Assembly: GCA_910574455.1 (NCBI GenBank)
Contig: CAJSYZ010000002.1
Coordinates: forward strand, 2,071,671 to 2,135,670
Length of the DNA: 64,000 nt
Reading direction: 5' to 3'
Source: Trichaptum fuscoviolaceum
Lineage: Eukaryota; Basidiomycota; Agaricomycetes; Hymenochaetales; Trichaptaceae
This document shows, piece by piece, positions 25,073-39,403 of the stretch (position 1 is its first letter; every line of letters begins with the position of its first letter). The notes below the pieces were generated by a model. It did not search any database. It was not told the DNA's origin and worked only from the letters and a program-made list of their open reading frames with translations. The translations under genes were made by a program, and so were the position numbers.

Positions 25073-27900
25073 TTACGCCGGCGAGTGCTTCTCATCGGTG
25101 GCGCTGGGTGAGGAAGTATTAGTTGTATGTTGGTCCTCGTGTAATGCAGATGCCTCTGTCGAAGTCTTGCGAATTAATGGAGAAAGCTAAAGTGGGAACA
25201 CGAGTCAGTAAAACATATCTCGCTATCGCCGAGAGTACCCGATGCACGATGCGATAACACTTACAAGGAAAGCCAACCCCAGACAAGGCGTGCACACCAT
25301 CCAGATAGACTACACACAGGCATTTAGGAATCAGCTGAGATATCGCCGAAGCACAGCACAGCAGGGTTCTTACCTGAATAGCCAGTGTCACAGATTTTAT
25401 CACCTCTTCTCTTAGTGCAAGTGGTTCCAGATGGACCAACCCGCGGAGATCTGAGGAGGATATATTTGAAGTGGAGAACACCCCTGCGCTCTGGGAATGC
25501 GACAGACGACCGTTGAAAACCGCGCTCGCAATCGCCTGTTTGGGTGGAAATGCCGTCGTGAACGGATTAGCAAGTTCAGGCGGGTTTCACGGGAGATCGC
25601 TCACAAGACCACACGTCGATCCGGTGAACCGCACCAGGAAGAAAGCACTTGTTGCGCTCGCGATGTCATTGGGACCCAGCGCGATAGTTAGGACTTGATA
25701 AGGAGTATGAAAAAGCATGCCGATTCCGATCCCCGCAATCAACGGGGCAGTTTCTTGCAGAGCCACGGGCGTTCGGTCATTCAGGATGATCAGGAGACCT
25801 AATCAACAGAGCCGTCAGTTCCAGTGAAACGAAACAGACTTGGACTGGAACCTACCAAATCCAATGGTAGCAATTGTGAGTCCAAGAATAATAACTATCT
25901 TTTGGCCTATTGTAGTCTTCGTCTTGCGTTGACGATTTTCAACAAACCATGCGGCAGGCATCGATGCCAGAGAAGACCCGAGGGAGTATGGCAGCATCCT
26001 CATTCCCGATTCCAGGGCTGATGTTCCATCAACAGCCTATAGATTATGTTCGTCAGCTGACGGGAAGGAAAGTCTAATTGAAGGTCTCACCTGATAGTAG
26101 AGCGCTAGGAAGAAGGTGCCGGCATTGAACGCGAAATTATGTAGAAAGCTTATTACGAGTATGACAACTGCGTGCATCGTCAGCAAAATGCAAAAATGCC
26201 TTCGGCATCGAACTCACCAACAGTCGTATTTGTGAACATCTTCGGGGGGAATAAAGCATCCCTCGATGTGTGCTTCTCATGGATCGAGCCAAGGAGTAAA
26301 ATAGCACATCCCACCACCAGCGGCACGAGAGTAGCTGGCGCCGACCCTATATGGTGAAACGTCAAGATCTCTGTCCAGGCGAGGCATGATCAATAAGCTG
26401 CACTTACAACCGTACTGGGAAGAGAAGCTAAACCCAAGAACGACTCCGACTGTTCCGGCCATGAAGCATAAACTGAGAAAAAAACTCGTCATCTCAGACC
26501 TTGCCATATCGCGACTTTCACGTACAGTCCGACGATGTCAAACTTCTGCCCGAGTTCTTTCCATGACACGCCATTTGGACGCCGTAACGGAACATCTTTC
26601 AATGAAATCAACAGCAGCAGCCATGCTACCGCAGCAATTGGGAGATTAATCCAGACTACAAGACTTGTCAGCTGATGAAGAGGACATGGTGAGATGGTGA
26701 CGCACATGCCCAACGCCAACTCAATCGACTTCCGCTCGCGTCTGCCAACGGAAGAAAGACGATCGTGAGTACAATCTGAGAACATGCAGCACACCCGACC
26801 CGGGATAGGCTTACCGCTGAATAGCCCGCCCAATAGCGGACCTTAAATCCGGAACAGATCAGTACAGTTTCGGTCCGGTGAAAGGTATTTTGTGGACAGA
26901 CGCACCAGCGATGGCCGATGCGCTCCAAGTAACACTGAGAGCTTGGGACCACCTCGCCTTCCGACTCTCATCAACGAGTTCAGAGGTGATTAGCCATACG
27001 GAACTAACAATGCCACCTCCACCAATACCCGCGATCGCCCTAAATACGCACAGCAGGACGTACGTCTGTTTATACAACGGCGTTAGCGTCCGGAAAGACC
27101 GAAACACGGCTACTATGTACTTACGGGCGCAATTCCACATAAGAAAGAGCCGATCATAAATATTGTAATACCGCTGTAAAGGACAATCTGAACGCAATCA
27201 TGTCAGTTTGATATGTTATCTTCTTGTTTCAACCTGAAATAACTTGCCTTCCTTCCCAGCAGATCGGAGAAGCGGCCATACAGAGGCTGAAAGGCCGTCT
27301 GAGTGAGGAGATATGCGACGCCCACCCAAGAATATTGGCTCTGAGATGCATGAAGGTCGGCAATGATAGTAGGCAAGCTGGTGGAGACAATGGTCTGAAA
27401 CGAAGAATGAGATTGTGATGGACAAACGTTTGAAATGAAAATACGCACAGAATCGGTGGTAGCAAGAAATAAAGCTAGAGCAGCACTAAGAGGTACAAGT
27501 GAGCATAAGACAGAATCTCCCAAAGAAACCCATACCCGATATGCGCTAGCAATAATTTCATGAAGGTTAGCTCCTTCACTGGAGGTTTAGACGTGCATGG
27601 CACATCGACAACAGAAGCAGTACTTGATGTACACCCGCTTTCTGTCGACGGTCGGCCCGTGAATGTAGGAGACGAGCTCGAAGTCTCTACAGAGAAGCAG
27701 ATAGAGGATGGAGCAGACTCGGAGACCTGTCTTAGCTTCTCATCGGAGAGGATGGCAGACGGTGCAAGAGTAGGAAGATTATGTGGCGCGTCGACGAGAA
27801 ACTTTTCAGACAGTGAAAGCACGTTGAGGTCGACAGGGACATCGTGAGCACTCTCTGTTGTGGGATGAGGCACGGCTTCAGGGAGCACTCCCGATGGCAT
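25073..27900 (-). CDS. MFS multidrug-type transporter (DHA2-like, 14 TM)
   Basis: A proton antiporter-type facilitator of the plasma or vacuolar membrane; substrate unknown. The protein starts [17 protein letters not shown] with about 110 hydrophilic Ser/Thr-rich residues, then membrane segments. Visible signatures: [19 protein letters not shown] at TM1 (the D in TM1 is typical of DHA2), motif A as [10 protein letters not shown] between TM2 and TM3, [19 protein letters not shown] at TM4, and motif C as [11 protein letters not shown] at TM5, with a Gly codon split by an intron. The C-terminal half includes [34 protein letters not shown] and [13 protein letters not shown]. The last exon reads Thr/Ser-rich to a stop at 25073-25075. 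About ten introns are present and not all boundaries were phase-checked. The start at 27900 is preferred over the upstream Met at 27978 because the longer leader has no family support. Confidence 0.88.
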
Positions 27901-29095
27901 AGTAGAGAAAGATTGAGTTGAGGAAGTAGAGTATGCAAGCCATTCAGACAAGCAGAATTTATAGAGTCGCTGCGACAAAGGCGAGGAGAAAAATGGTCAT
28001 CGCATTTTAGCCAAGGGACGGGTCGTTTCGGTAAAGGAAAGGTAGACCTGTCATGAACTAGGAGATTCAGGCAGGCGAAGGGAGATCTCGTGGTGAAGAT
28101 CATCGAAGGAGCGAAGTAAGAAATATAGGTGACTGAGACCGCAACGGGAAATTCAGGCTTTAGTGGCGGCGGGGAGAGGCTCTTGTGAAGACGCGTGAGG
28201 CTGCTTGATAGCCCAAGTCCAGGACCCAATCCCCAGAGATGTATTCAATGACCATAGGTGGCGTTTCACCTCGAGGCACCTGCACTCCTAAGGCTCTGAG
28301 ACCTTACCCGCTTTCCATTTACTAGTTAGTAGCAAAACCAGCCCGACTGCCGGTTCGACAGCTCACAAGCGCAAAGCGCGTAAGCGTTCAATAATGCGGC
28401 CGGCCTTTCCGAACTTGAATATCCAGATCCCAGCCCGATGTAGGTCCACAGACAACGGCAGGGTGAAAAGGCTCTTTAGACGAGAGTACCGGTAAAGCTT
28501 AAAGAAAGCTCGCCGACGCCACGTGAACCGGTTTTGCTGAAAACCTTACTCTAACGCTCATCAGTGCATCAGTCGTTCAAGGGCACGAATGAACAACACC
28601 AGCCTACGCCAGACACATCGTCCAGCAGCCTCCGGACCATCAGCGCACCCGGATCCCCATGAGATTCATGTCCCAGTGTCCGGTCTCGACATCAGCTTCA
28701 TTCATATCCGAGTCTATTATCTTGTTTCTATGTGCCTCCTTCCCGTGGAACAGCCGCATGTCCTGGCCCCATTCATTTATTTCTCACTCCTGTCCGAGAG
28801 TCAATGTCATCTGTGTAAGCCTCGTCTATGAGAGAAAAACAGGCGCTCAATCGAGCAGATCGCACTATCATATCTATTACCCTCCGATCAGGTGGTCCAG
28901 CGCTGCCCGTCATGCAAGCGTCATCGGCCGCTCGTGCAACTATCCGGTTGCAGTCCTCCGCTGAGGCTCCCCATCGTCTTGTCTACGGTTTTCCGCCGGA
29001 CCTGTGCAAAACACACATGTATGAGAAATTAGGCCACGTAGCGGCGTTAACGATGAATATCATGCAGCGTAAGCGTAAATGCAAATTACAACCCA
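27901..29095. other. Intergenic region between MFS promoter and MDJ1 3' end
   Basis: Plus-strand open frames at 28589-29148 have no recognisable domain and no clean intron structure. The proximal part should hold the MFS promoter. No repeat or RNA gene was seen. Confidence 0.4.
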
Positions 29096-30929
29096 GTGAG
29101 CTTCCTGAACTTTTGCCAAGCACGAGAACCCACTCCTTCCCCGTTTGAGGAAGAGGGAGGTGTGTTTGTGAACGTACCCGTACCATTTGAGTTTGACGAT
29201 GATGCCGTACCACTATTTGCTTCTCGGTCATTCACCGAGTCCGGCTTATGCTCGGAAGCCTTGTTAACGCTGTCAGTTGCGCTAGACTTAGGTACGCGGC
29301 CTTCGACTTCATCGGCGTAGGCTTGGATTAGCTCCCTTTGTCGAGCTGTAAGAGATCTTCAAACGAATCGTCAGTGCCTTACGTGGTCATGTGAGACCCT
29401 TGAAAACCAACCTGGGAAGCTTTATCGAGAACGACACAAAGAGATCCCCTTTATCCCCACCGAATACAGCAGGCATACCTCTCCCCTTCAACACCATCTC
29501 TTCTCCTTGTTGAGTACCACTCGGGACCTTTACGTCGACGTCACCTTCTAAAGTGGGCACTCTGACTCTACCTCCGAGTAAAGCGGTATGCAAAGGTATG
29601 CGCGCTTCATGGTGAATGTTTGTACCCTGTCGACTGAAAACTTTGGATGCGGCTACATTAACACGGACAAGCAAATCGCCCTTCGGTCCTTTGCCCGAGA
29701 TCGGCGCGTCACCTTCGTTCGGCACCCGGATAGTCATGCCGTCTTCAACACCTACAAACTTGTCAAAGAAAGTAGACACGACGTGCTATAGCTTAACCAC
29801 GTACCTGCAGGTATATCGATAGACACTGCTTTTCTCATCCTAACCTTGCCTACGCCACCGCATTCGGAGCATTGTCCACCCCGAGGGATTGACGACCCAG
29901 AGCCCTGACATGACGAGCATGTGGATGCCATTTGGAATCCAGAATCAATCACAAACGTCCTCGTCCCTGTTCCGTTGCACGTCGTACAAGTCGTCTTTTT
30001 CATCCCGGGTTTCAATCCACTACCGGAACATGTCGAGCAGTTTACGATGGGTGTAATATTGATCGTCCGTTTCACGCCTTTCGCAGCGTCCAGGAAGCTG
30101 ATGCCAACTCGCGCCTCCAAATCATCTCCACGAATGTTTTCGTTTCCGGACCGTCCACGACCACGCCCGCCGAGTGATGCACCGAACAATTGCTCAAAGA
30201 GATCTGCACCCCCGCGACTTGGACCTGCCCCAAACGCAGACCCAAAATCGAAACCACCAAATCCAGATCCAGCGAAAGGACCCTGCCCCCTTGCGAACGC
30301 GTCTGGATCAAACCCTGGCTGCTGAGAGGCCGCTCCGAAACGGTCATATGCAGAGCGCTTCTTCTCATCGCTAAGTACCTGAAATTGAGATCAATTGGTG
30401 GGTGCAGGTGCGATGTGCTTCAATAACTCTAACCACTTACGTCGTATGCCGCTTGTATTTCTACGAACTTCTCTTGCGCTCCCTTCTCCTTGTTAGTGTC
30501 GGGATGATATTTACGTGCAAGCTGATGTATTAAGCGTCAGATGGACAAGGGTGAGACATAAACGACTACCCACGGAGTAATAGCTCTTCTTAATGTCTGA
30601 CAAAGGTGCATCCTTCGCAACGCCGAGTACCTCGTATGGATTTTTTTGGGCTGAGACATGTGCAGAAGAATGAAAGCCACGTCTATCCTGTATTACGTCT
30701 TCGTCCGATCACTCCTGCCTAACGATGAGCTTGAAGTACCTACCTGTCTCAAAAACCTTCTCACTTCACAGTCTACGGCTGAAGACCGTGTTTGACATCG
30801 CTTTCCTTGTAGAAACTTTGACGCACGAGTTGACAACGCCCGAGTAGATCCACTTTGCCAGTTTGAAGCTGCACAAGTCTGGAATGAGATGAAAGAGAGG
30901 GTTCTCTGGGTAGGTATTCGATGATGCAT
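29096..30929 (-). CDS. MDJ1: Mitochondrial type I J-protein (DnaJ/Hsp40) MDJ1
   Basis: A co-chaperone for mitochondrial matrix Hsp70 in folding and protection from aggregation. The N-terminus is Arg/Ser-rich ([15 protein letters not shown]) and fits a presequence, with RRGFHSSAH just before the J domain. The J domain starts [13 protein letters not shown] and carries the catalytic HPD in [14 protein letters not shown], ending [14 protein letters not shown]. It is followed by a Gly/Phe-rich region ([16 protein letters not shown]). Four CxxCxGxG zinc repeats follow: [24 protein letters not shown] and CSECGGVG. The substrate-binding C-terminal domain includes [15 protein letters not shown] and [12 protein letters not shown]. 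The last exon encodes a Ser/Asn/Gly-rich tail and stops at 29096-29098. At least five introns, two of them within the J domain. All type I features are intact. Divergent from an SDR gene. Confidence 0.93.
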
Positions 30930-31368
30930 CGTTCGTGGTCACCGAAACATGCGTATAGAACGGATAGAAGAAGGTAGAATTTTGCTATACTTCACCGAGT
31001 ATTTACTCGTATTTAACTTTAAGGACGCTGACGTAACTCAGGCTTAACTTGAGTTGACCGGCCGGAGTGTTCTCACGCCTGCTTTAAACTTTACGCGAGA
31101 TGGCACAGGATGTGGCACTTGCAAAAAACCTGCCTGTGGCTGACTGCCAACTTGATGTGAAACTTCGCATTTTACCTCGTGAAAACCCACAATCTTTTCT
31201 TTGGTACCATTACTGAGGAAAAGAAAGACTCTAGATGGAAGTCCTTGCTCCTAATCTTGTCTCGTTATTTTTGGTCTTGTTCGGACCGGGTCATCTGCTC
31301 TCTGAGTCGTCGCCAACCACCAACTTGAATTGCGTTTTCTTCGTTCCTGACCACATTACTGAATTAAT
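30930..31368. promoter_or_regulatory. Divergent promoter MDJ1 / SDR with a candidate heat-shock element
   Basis: A 439-base interval between opposite start codons. At 31159-31166 it contains GAAACTTC, a perfect two-unit heat-shock element core (GAA-nn-TTC), about 230 bases from the MDJ1 start. Mitochondrial chaperone genes are commonly heat-inducible, so this is plausible, but an 8-base match can occur by chance and binding is not shown. Confidence 0.3.
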
Positions 31369-32548
31369 ATGCAATTCTCGAAAGCCCTGCTAAGCCAGAT
31401 AGGCAGAACCGTTATCGTCACAGGAGGCGCATCGGGATTCGGTGAAGGCACTGTACGCTGGATGCAGCAAAGGGGAGCAAATGTTGTTATAGCCGATATC
31501 GTGTGTTTTTCAGTCAAATTACATGGCTCCGATTACTGCACACTAATGACACGATCAGAACAAGGAGAAGGGCGAGCGATTAGCAAGCAAGCTATCTGAA
31601 CAGAATGGGAGCAAAGTGGTTTTCTTTCGTAGTACGTCCCTGATACCATTGGACCCGGGAGTTCGACATGTTTACCTTGATCGCTCTGAAGCTGATGTGA
31701 CAGACCGGGCCTCGTGGGATGCGCTCGTCCACAAGACTGTCGACAAGTTCGGGAGCCTTGATGTACTTGTGAACAATGCGGGAGGCAGCTATGTGAACAA
31801 GGTGTTACCGAACTCTCTCAGTATATGTGTTGGTATGTAAGATTTACGTGTGGATTAAGCCTACGTTGGACGTCACGGAAGACGAATTCGAGAAGTGCAT
31901 CAACTTGAACATCCGATCCCTGTTCCACTCTGTCGGAGCAGTCATGCCACTCCTTGTGCAACAAAAGAGAGGGGCAATCGTGAATGGTTAGTCTTTCATT
32001 CAAAGGCGAGCACGGAATTGATCCTCGATTCACAGTATCAAGTACTGCTGCAATTAGGTGAGCGAGAATGATACTACATACATTGACTGTCAAACATCGT
32101 ATACTAAACGTGCGTGTGCGGAGAGACCTCGTGGAGGGCTCACATGGTATAGTATGCCCAATCCCGTTAGATAAAACGTGGATAATTAAGCTAATATTGC
32201 GGGACGTTGATAGATGCGTCGAAGTTCGCTGTAAGCGGTGCAACGAAAAGCTTAGCCATGGAGTTTGCCAGCGCTGGAATTCGTATCAATGCTGTATGTC
32301 CTGTTGCCGGCCGTACACCAATGCTCAAGACATTCCTTGGCAATGCGCGTGTTCATTCACTCATGAGAGATAGTCCGATCTAACCGCCGTGATTACAGAA
32401 TAGCGAGGCTTCTTTCATCGCGACAGTGCCTATGGGCCGCCTTTCAGAACCCGAAGATGTGGCATCAGCGGTCGGCTTTCTTGCTTCCGACGAAGCAAAG
32501 TTCATCACGGGTGTCTGTCTGGAAGTTGATGGCGGACGATGCATCTAG
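31369..32548 (+). CDS. Short-chain dehydrogenase/reductase (FabG-like classical SDR)
   Basis: An NAD(P)-dependent oxidoreductase; substrate unknown. Exons traced in phase: 31369-31500, 31559-31631, 31692-31801, 31860-31986, 32036-32057, 32126-32151, 32214 to about 32350, and a last exon from about 32399 to 32548. The cofactor motif is [10 protein letters not shown] near residue 18. [10 protein letters not shown] follows the third intron boundary, then the NNAG motif ([14 protein letters not shown]). The catalytic Tyr-x-x-x-Lys appears as [15 protein letters not shown], formed across an intron. The C-terminus [14 protein letters not shown] is typical of FabG-like enzymes. About 250-260 residues, the usual family length. 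Two introns are very closely spaced (exons of 22 and 26 nt). The last intron uses a GTTCAT donor as I read it and is the weakest boundary. It converges with the SET gene 73 bases away. Confidence 0.9.
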
Positions 32549-32621
32549 GCTACTAAGCCAGCCTGCGTTCCTTGAAAAGAATAAGCGAAACTTTGACAAC
32601 TTCTATATCCCCCTCCTTTGG

Positions 32622-33267
32622 CTAAATCATAGGCTCGGACTTTACGGCGTCATTTGATAGCTGTCTAGCACGCCACCACGATTTTCCATACGAAACTAGG
32701 ATCTCTTTACCCTTTGGAATTGTTTCGCTGCCACTCCAGACGCTCATCCTCATTTCTCCCGATGCAGTCCTTATTTCTTTAAACAGAGCGTTTGGCTTGT
32801 TCGCGATTCCACGGTAGTCGTTAATAAATCTTGCCTCGTTCCCCATATGCGCAGCATCGATCTAATTATTAAGATCTGCCATGAGACTGCATGCAGCTGA
32901 GGTGGAAGACTAAATAACTCACGCCGACGCTGATGCTCCCGTCAGGAGATCTATATAATGACAAATCGTAGTCCGACTCAGGGCGTTCGTCAGAGTGGGC
33001 TTCTCCCATATAGTCCAAGATATGGAAATTAGGTGGGATCTTTTTGCAGACGAAGAGGCCCATCTGACCATTTGCAGGGTGAGACTCGTCGTCTACTATC
33101 CGTCGTATCATCACTGGTGGACTAAATACGGTGGCGGCGGTCGTCGGCCTCTGGGTACCTCGGATGATCGCAAGGACGTTCGGAGGAATGGATGTCGAGT
33201 ACTCCAGATTTCTAAGGTATTTGAGATCCTTGGGCCAACGTGCCGGAACTCGTTTATCAGAGTTCAT
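32622..33267 (-). CDS. SET-domain protein (putative protein-lysine methyltransferase)
   Basis: A small SAM-dependent methyltransferase-type protein of 194 residues in two exons (33267-32923 and 32861-32622). The SET core begins NGQMGLFVCKKIPPNFHILDYMGE (residues about 65-88). The next conserved element is HMGNEARFINDYRG followed by PNA, occupying the place of the NHSCxPN motif of classical SET enzymes. The end is TIPKGKEILVSYGKSWW, with the conserved Tyr of the E-x-x-x-x-Y-G motif. No pre-SET or post-SET Cys cluster is visible. The NDYRG variant is known from other fungal SET proteins, so substrate could be histone or non-histone and cannot be assigned. Stop at 32622 lies close to the 3' end of the SDR gene. 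The start is the first ATG of the frame. Confidence 0.82.
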
Positions 33268-33833
33268 TGCGTGAAATGGAGAGGATTCGTAAAGGCTCTG
33301 TGTAGTCGCCTCGCACCCAAAGTGTCCAGTTGAAAGTATATTGATAGACGCGAGATCGGAAACACTGACTATTCTGGAGAGTTATATCGAGGAGTAACTA
33401 TAACGTAAGGGCATAAGGTAGAATCAGAGCGCTTTAGCTGTCTCGATGCGTGAGTACTCGGATGTTGTCTTTAGGACATTAGAAATTGTTACTGGTTCCA
33501 GGAAAAAACGTAGTTGAATTTCTGAACCTACTTTGACGAACGACATGCTGCAGCCTCATTGCACTAAGGAACGAAGAAATCGGATCAAGCGAGCATGATG
33601 ACCATACGACCGCCTCCAGTGTCTTACTCACGCGAGCCACTAGCGAATAGAAAACAGCTTCTGAAGTCATAGAATCTGGAAATGACAGCGTGTAGTTATT
33701 AGGGAAGTTCAAATAACACAGAAACAAAGACAAGTAGAATACAACGGAGTTTCAATAACTCAGGAGGGTCAATCAGTAGCACGATAGCTCGCAATAAAAG
33801 CAGCAAATGAGTGTCTATTGGATCCCAGTGGCC
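33268..33833. other. Intergenic region SET gene / CKA1 3' end
   Basis: About 570 bases. A minus-strand open frame at 33479-33733 has no family motif and is probably untranslated sequence or the SET promoter. Confidence 0.4.
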
Positions 33834-35266
33834 TTACACGCCCGATGCGTCGGAATCTTCACTCCCACTTTCACCATTTGCGGCGGCTGCAGATTTCACA
33901 GGGTCTGAAAGATGGTTAGCCCAGCTCGTACACAAACTTAGCACCATGTAGTCACTCACCGAAGTACGGATGTGCCTGCGCTTCCTTCGCAGTCAATCTC
34001 TCCTGATGGTCATAGCGAAGTAGCTTGTCCAGAAAGTCAATAGCTTCGTTGGAGATATACCGTTGATTTTCCGACGTAATGAATCTGGACCATGGCTTCT
34101 TTGGATATCTGACAACACAAGGATGAGAACGGAATGCATAAACTTCCGAAACATTCAGTGCCGCACCTGCCGAGAATTTCATCATACTGCGCGTCCAGCT
34201 CGATGTCATACTTCTCGAGATACAGGAACAGCTCATCCGTCCCAAGCACTTTCGTGATCTTCACTAGCTGGTCGTAGTTATCATGTCCGTGAAAGAATGG
34301 CTCTTTGCGGAATATCTAAACAGACGTCAGAACACGAGTCGTTGTCGGCATAAGTCTCACATACCATCGAGGCAAACATGCAGCCTAGACTCCACATATC
34401 AAGACTATAGTCATATTCTTGGAAGTCAACAAGTAGTTCCGGTCCCTTGAAGTACCGTGATGCAACGCGAACGTTGTATTCAGTCTTTGGATGATAAAAT
34501 TCAGCTAGACCCCAGTCGATTAGTCGTAACTAAAGATAGATTAGCAGCGAGGGAGAATAGCGGACAGATGGTATAGTACCTTTCGGTGTTCATGATCAAT
34601 CATGACGTTGTGCGGTTTCACATCCCTGTGCATAATGCCCCGAGAATGGCAGAAGTCCAGTGCCTTGCGAAGTCGGTCAACTGCTACCCTGTGGTCTGGA
34701 CGAATATCATACCTTGAGAAGCTCGAAGATGTAGAATCGAACGTCAAAGTCTGTAAAGCGAGGGTACAAAACTTTGAAGTCCGTGTTGTGTATATATTCA
34801 GTTACTAAGCTCGGTATTTTGGAGGAAGGGTCCCGGACCACATCCAATAGAGCGATAACATTCGGTCCGCCTGCTAGATTCTGGAGAATTTTAATCTCGC
34901 GTTTTATTTTCTTCTTCTTGACAGGCTTCAACACTTTGACAATGCACTTGTCGTCGTTGACAATGTGAATGCCTTCAAATACCTGTTGAATAAAATGGTC
35001 AATCAGTCATTACAGCGGTGAAGATATGCTCACCTCCGAGTACTTTCCACGCCCCACTTTCCTGACTATCTCATAGTGGTCCTGTACACCCCATTGTACC
35101 TGAAGGTTGTCTGCGCTTCACCGAACGATACGTGATGCGAAGCGTTAGTGGGAAATTGATTATGGACAGACATGAATAACTGACCGTACTCGTACCACGA
35201 CGGTCCCCGCTCAGCGTTCACGTTGGGATATACTCTCGCCACGGAGGGCACCGTTGATCTAGGCAT
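33834..35266 (-). CDS. CKA1: Casein kinase II catalytic subunit alpha
   Basis: A constitutively active Ser/Thr kinase for acidic sites, acting in nucleus and cytoplasm as part of the CK2 holoenzyme. The N-terminus [20 protein letters not shown] matches the CK2 alpha segment that packs on the activation loop. The glycine loop is [11 protein letters not shown], followed by the CK2-specific basic cluster [15 protein letters not shown]. The catalytic loop is [15 protein letters not shown]. The metal-binding motif is DWG ([19 protein letters not shown]), the CK2 variant of DFG. Downstream blocks include [35 protein letters not shown] and [13 protein letters not shown]. The last short exon adds an acidic Ser-rich tail ([13 protein letters not shown]) and stops at 33834-33836. 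About seven introns. Every catalytic element is present and the length is normal. Confidence 0.95.
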
Positions 35267-36213
35267 GAGTGCACACGACGATCACCTCCTAATGGCACGT
35301 CGAGCACAACGTCGAAGAGGTTCAAAGCTCGCCAGAGTGTACGAGGGTTGCCGAAAGTGGGTATTTTGTAACTCCGACACTGGCGCCTGGCTGGCACTCA
35401 GCTCCCACCGTTGACTTGAAGTTGCTTAACATCATCATCGTCGTGGATTACATTTGTTAACTCACTTCTTACCTCTGGATATCACTGCGCATACTCCTTC
35501 CAGCCTTTTCATATGGTTATTAGTCTGGGCCTTATGCGTCTCAATCTGCGACACGTCTCGACTAGGACCTGCGATGGTTTGGTGCAAGAAGCTGACAACC
35601 AATTTCTCTTCAACAGGAGCTTATTCACGCAATCGGACGTGAACACCCACGATTTAAACATATCTGCTCACTACTATCGAACAGTGCCACAGTATTGACA
35701 AATGTAGTCAGTTGTCGTCGTCTGCAGATTTGGTTCGAAGTGTTACTTACAGTGCTTCTTTGTCACATGTTCTGTGCCAGCGAGACACTCGACTTCTCTG
35801 AGAGTCTCAACTATATCTTATCGTGTCTATTTCGACCATTACCTGCTTCGCTGGCTGTCGCTTATTTCATCAGCGGATTCTCGACGCTGTTGCACGCATG
35901 ACAAACCCCTTTTTGCTAGTGTTCTAATCATGAAGCTCCTCGTTACGATCTCCGGGAATGATAGATTACTTTATGAAGGCTGCCAGGCTCTTCAGATGTA
36001 CCCGAATGTAAAGCTACGACAGTCGTCAACCGCATGCGCGCCTCCTCGACAGCATGGCCAGCAAACATACGCAGACCAAAGTAGAACTTGCTCTGCTGTA
36101 CATTGGTCTCTTCTGCTCGACATAAAAGACCGATCGTGAGGGGAAGAGCAGGGAGAGGGCGGTACGGAGCTGATCAGACTCGCTATCACTGTCTTTCAAC
36201 ATCAGCATTCATT
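35267..36213. promoter_or_regulatory. Divergent intergenic region CKA1 / chitinase
   Basis: Nearly 950 bases between start codons on opposite strands. Short open frames on the plus strand have no motifs. It should contain both promoters; no specific element is recognised. Confidence 0.4.
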
Positions 36214-38555
<2,342 letters not shown>

Positions 38556-38695
38556 AATTGAGTTTGTCGGTTTGTCGAGCTCATAGTCTTAAAGAGGACG
38601 AGCAATTTCTTCAGGCGTTTGTTTTATGAGATATTTTATCAAGTTCTCCGCCTTAGATCTGTCTATCAGATTCGCCGAGCTCTCCAGCTTCTCGT

Positions 38696-39403
38696 GTGAT
38701 ACAAACAACGAAGAGGAAATCTCGTGCTTGGCAGTTTTTCGCTACCTTTGCCCTCGCGGCGATTGAGAGACGCGAAGCACGCCTTGAAGATCCGAGAAAG
38801 CACGAAAGGAGGAAGGGCGACCCACTAAGACTATTCTGTCGTACTCAAGCACTTAATCATTGTTGTCTGCGCAGACTACTGACTCTGTTGCATGACTATT
38901 CCTCGATCACAACAACCCTATACCTTGAGATCCGTGTTCGCCTCTTCGCCGGTATGATCCTGTGTGTAGCATTCTACGAAGAACATGAGATCGTCGCGGT
39001 CCCGGAGGCATTGCATGACGCTCTGAGCAACGTGCGTCTGCTGTATAGAATTGTGATCAACTTGTGCTATACATCCATGTGCAAGAACCGTTAGGCTCTG
39101 CATGCTGTCGTGCGTAAGCGAAACAACCTGCATGCATTTGATATTGATCTCGTCGAACTTTCGAATATTCTGCCGTGGAAGGTTGGGATCGACGACGAAT
39201 GCCGTCCGGGACTATGGCCCATCAGAATGGGCACTGAGTGCACACTGCAAGCGGTCCCGACCGCGCAACGATCAACGATCTGTTTCCGATTCGAAATGCG
39301 GCTCTTACGGAGCTTAGCATCAGATTATAATGCTCCTCTTGCATGCATCACATGTGAGGCTTTTCTTCAAACACCATATGGACATATCGCCTGTAATATG
39401 TAA
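38696..39403 (+). CDS. Hypothetical protein, weakly supported
   Basis: I do not recognise this gene. Two coding segments join in phase if the interval from 39031 (donor GTGCGT) to the TTAG ending at 39093 is spliced, giving LHDALSN joined to ALHAVVRKRNN. The reading then continues to HIACNM and a stop. The first segment is basic (RREARLEDPRKHERRKGD), the second has no obvious domain. It begins only 140 bases after the chitinase stop on the same strand, so it could be 3' untranslated sequence. The main support is the clean intron and the continuous frame on both sides. Confidence 0.3.

Noticed and set aside
28321..28400. CCGGTTCGACAGC resembling a tRNA T-loop
   Set aside because: The flanking bases do not pair as a T-stem, and no acceptor stem or anticodon arm is visible.
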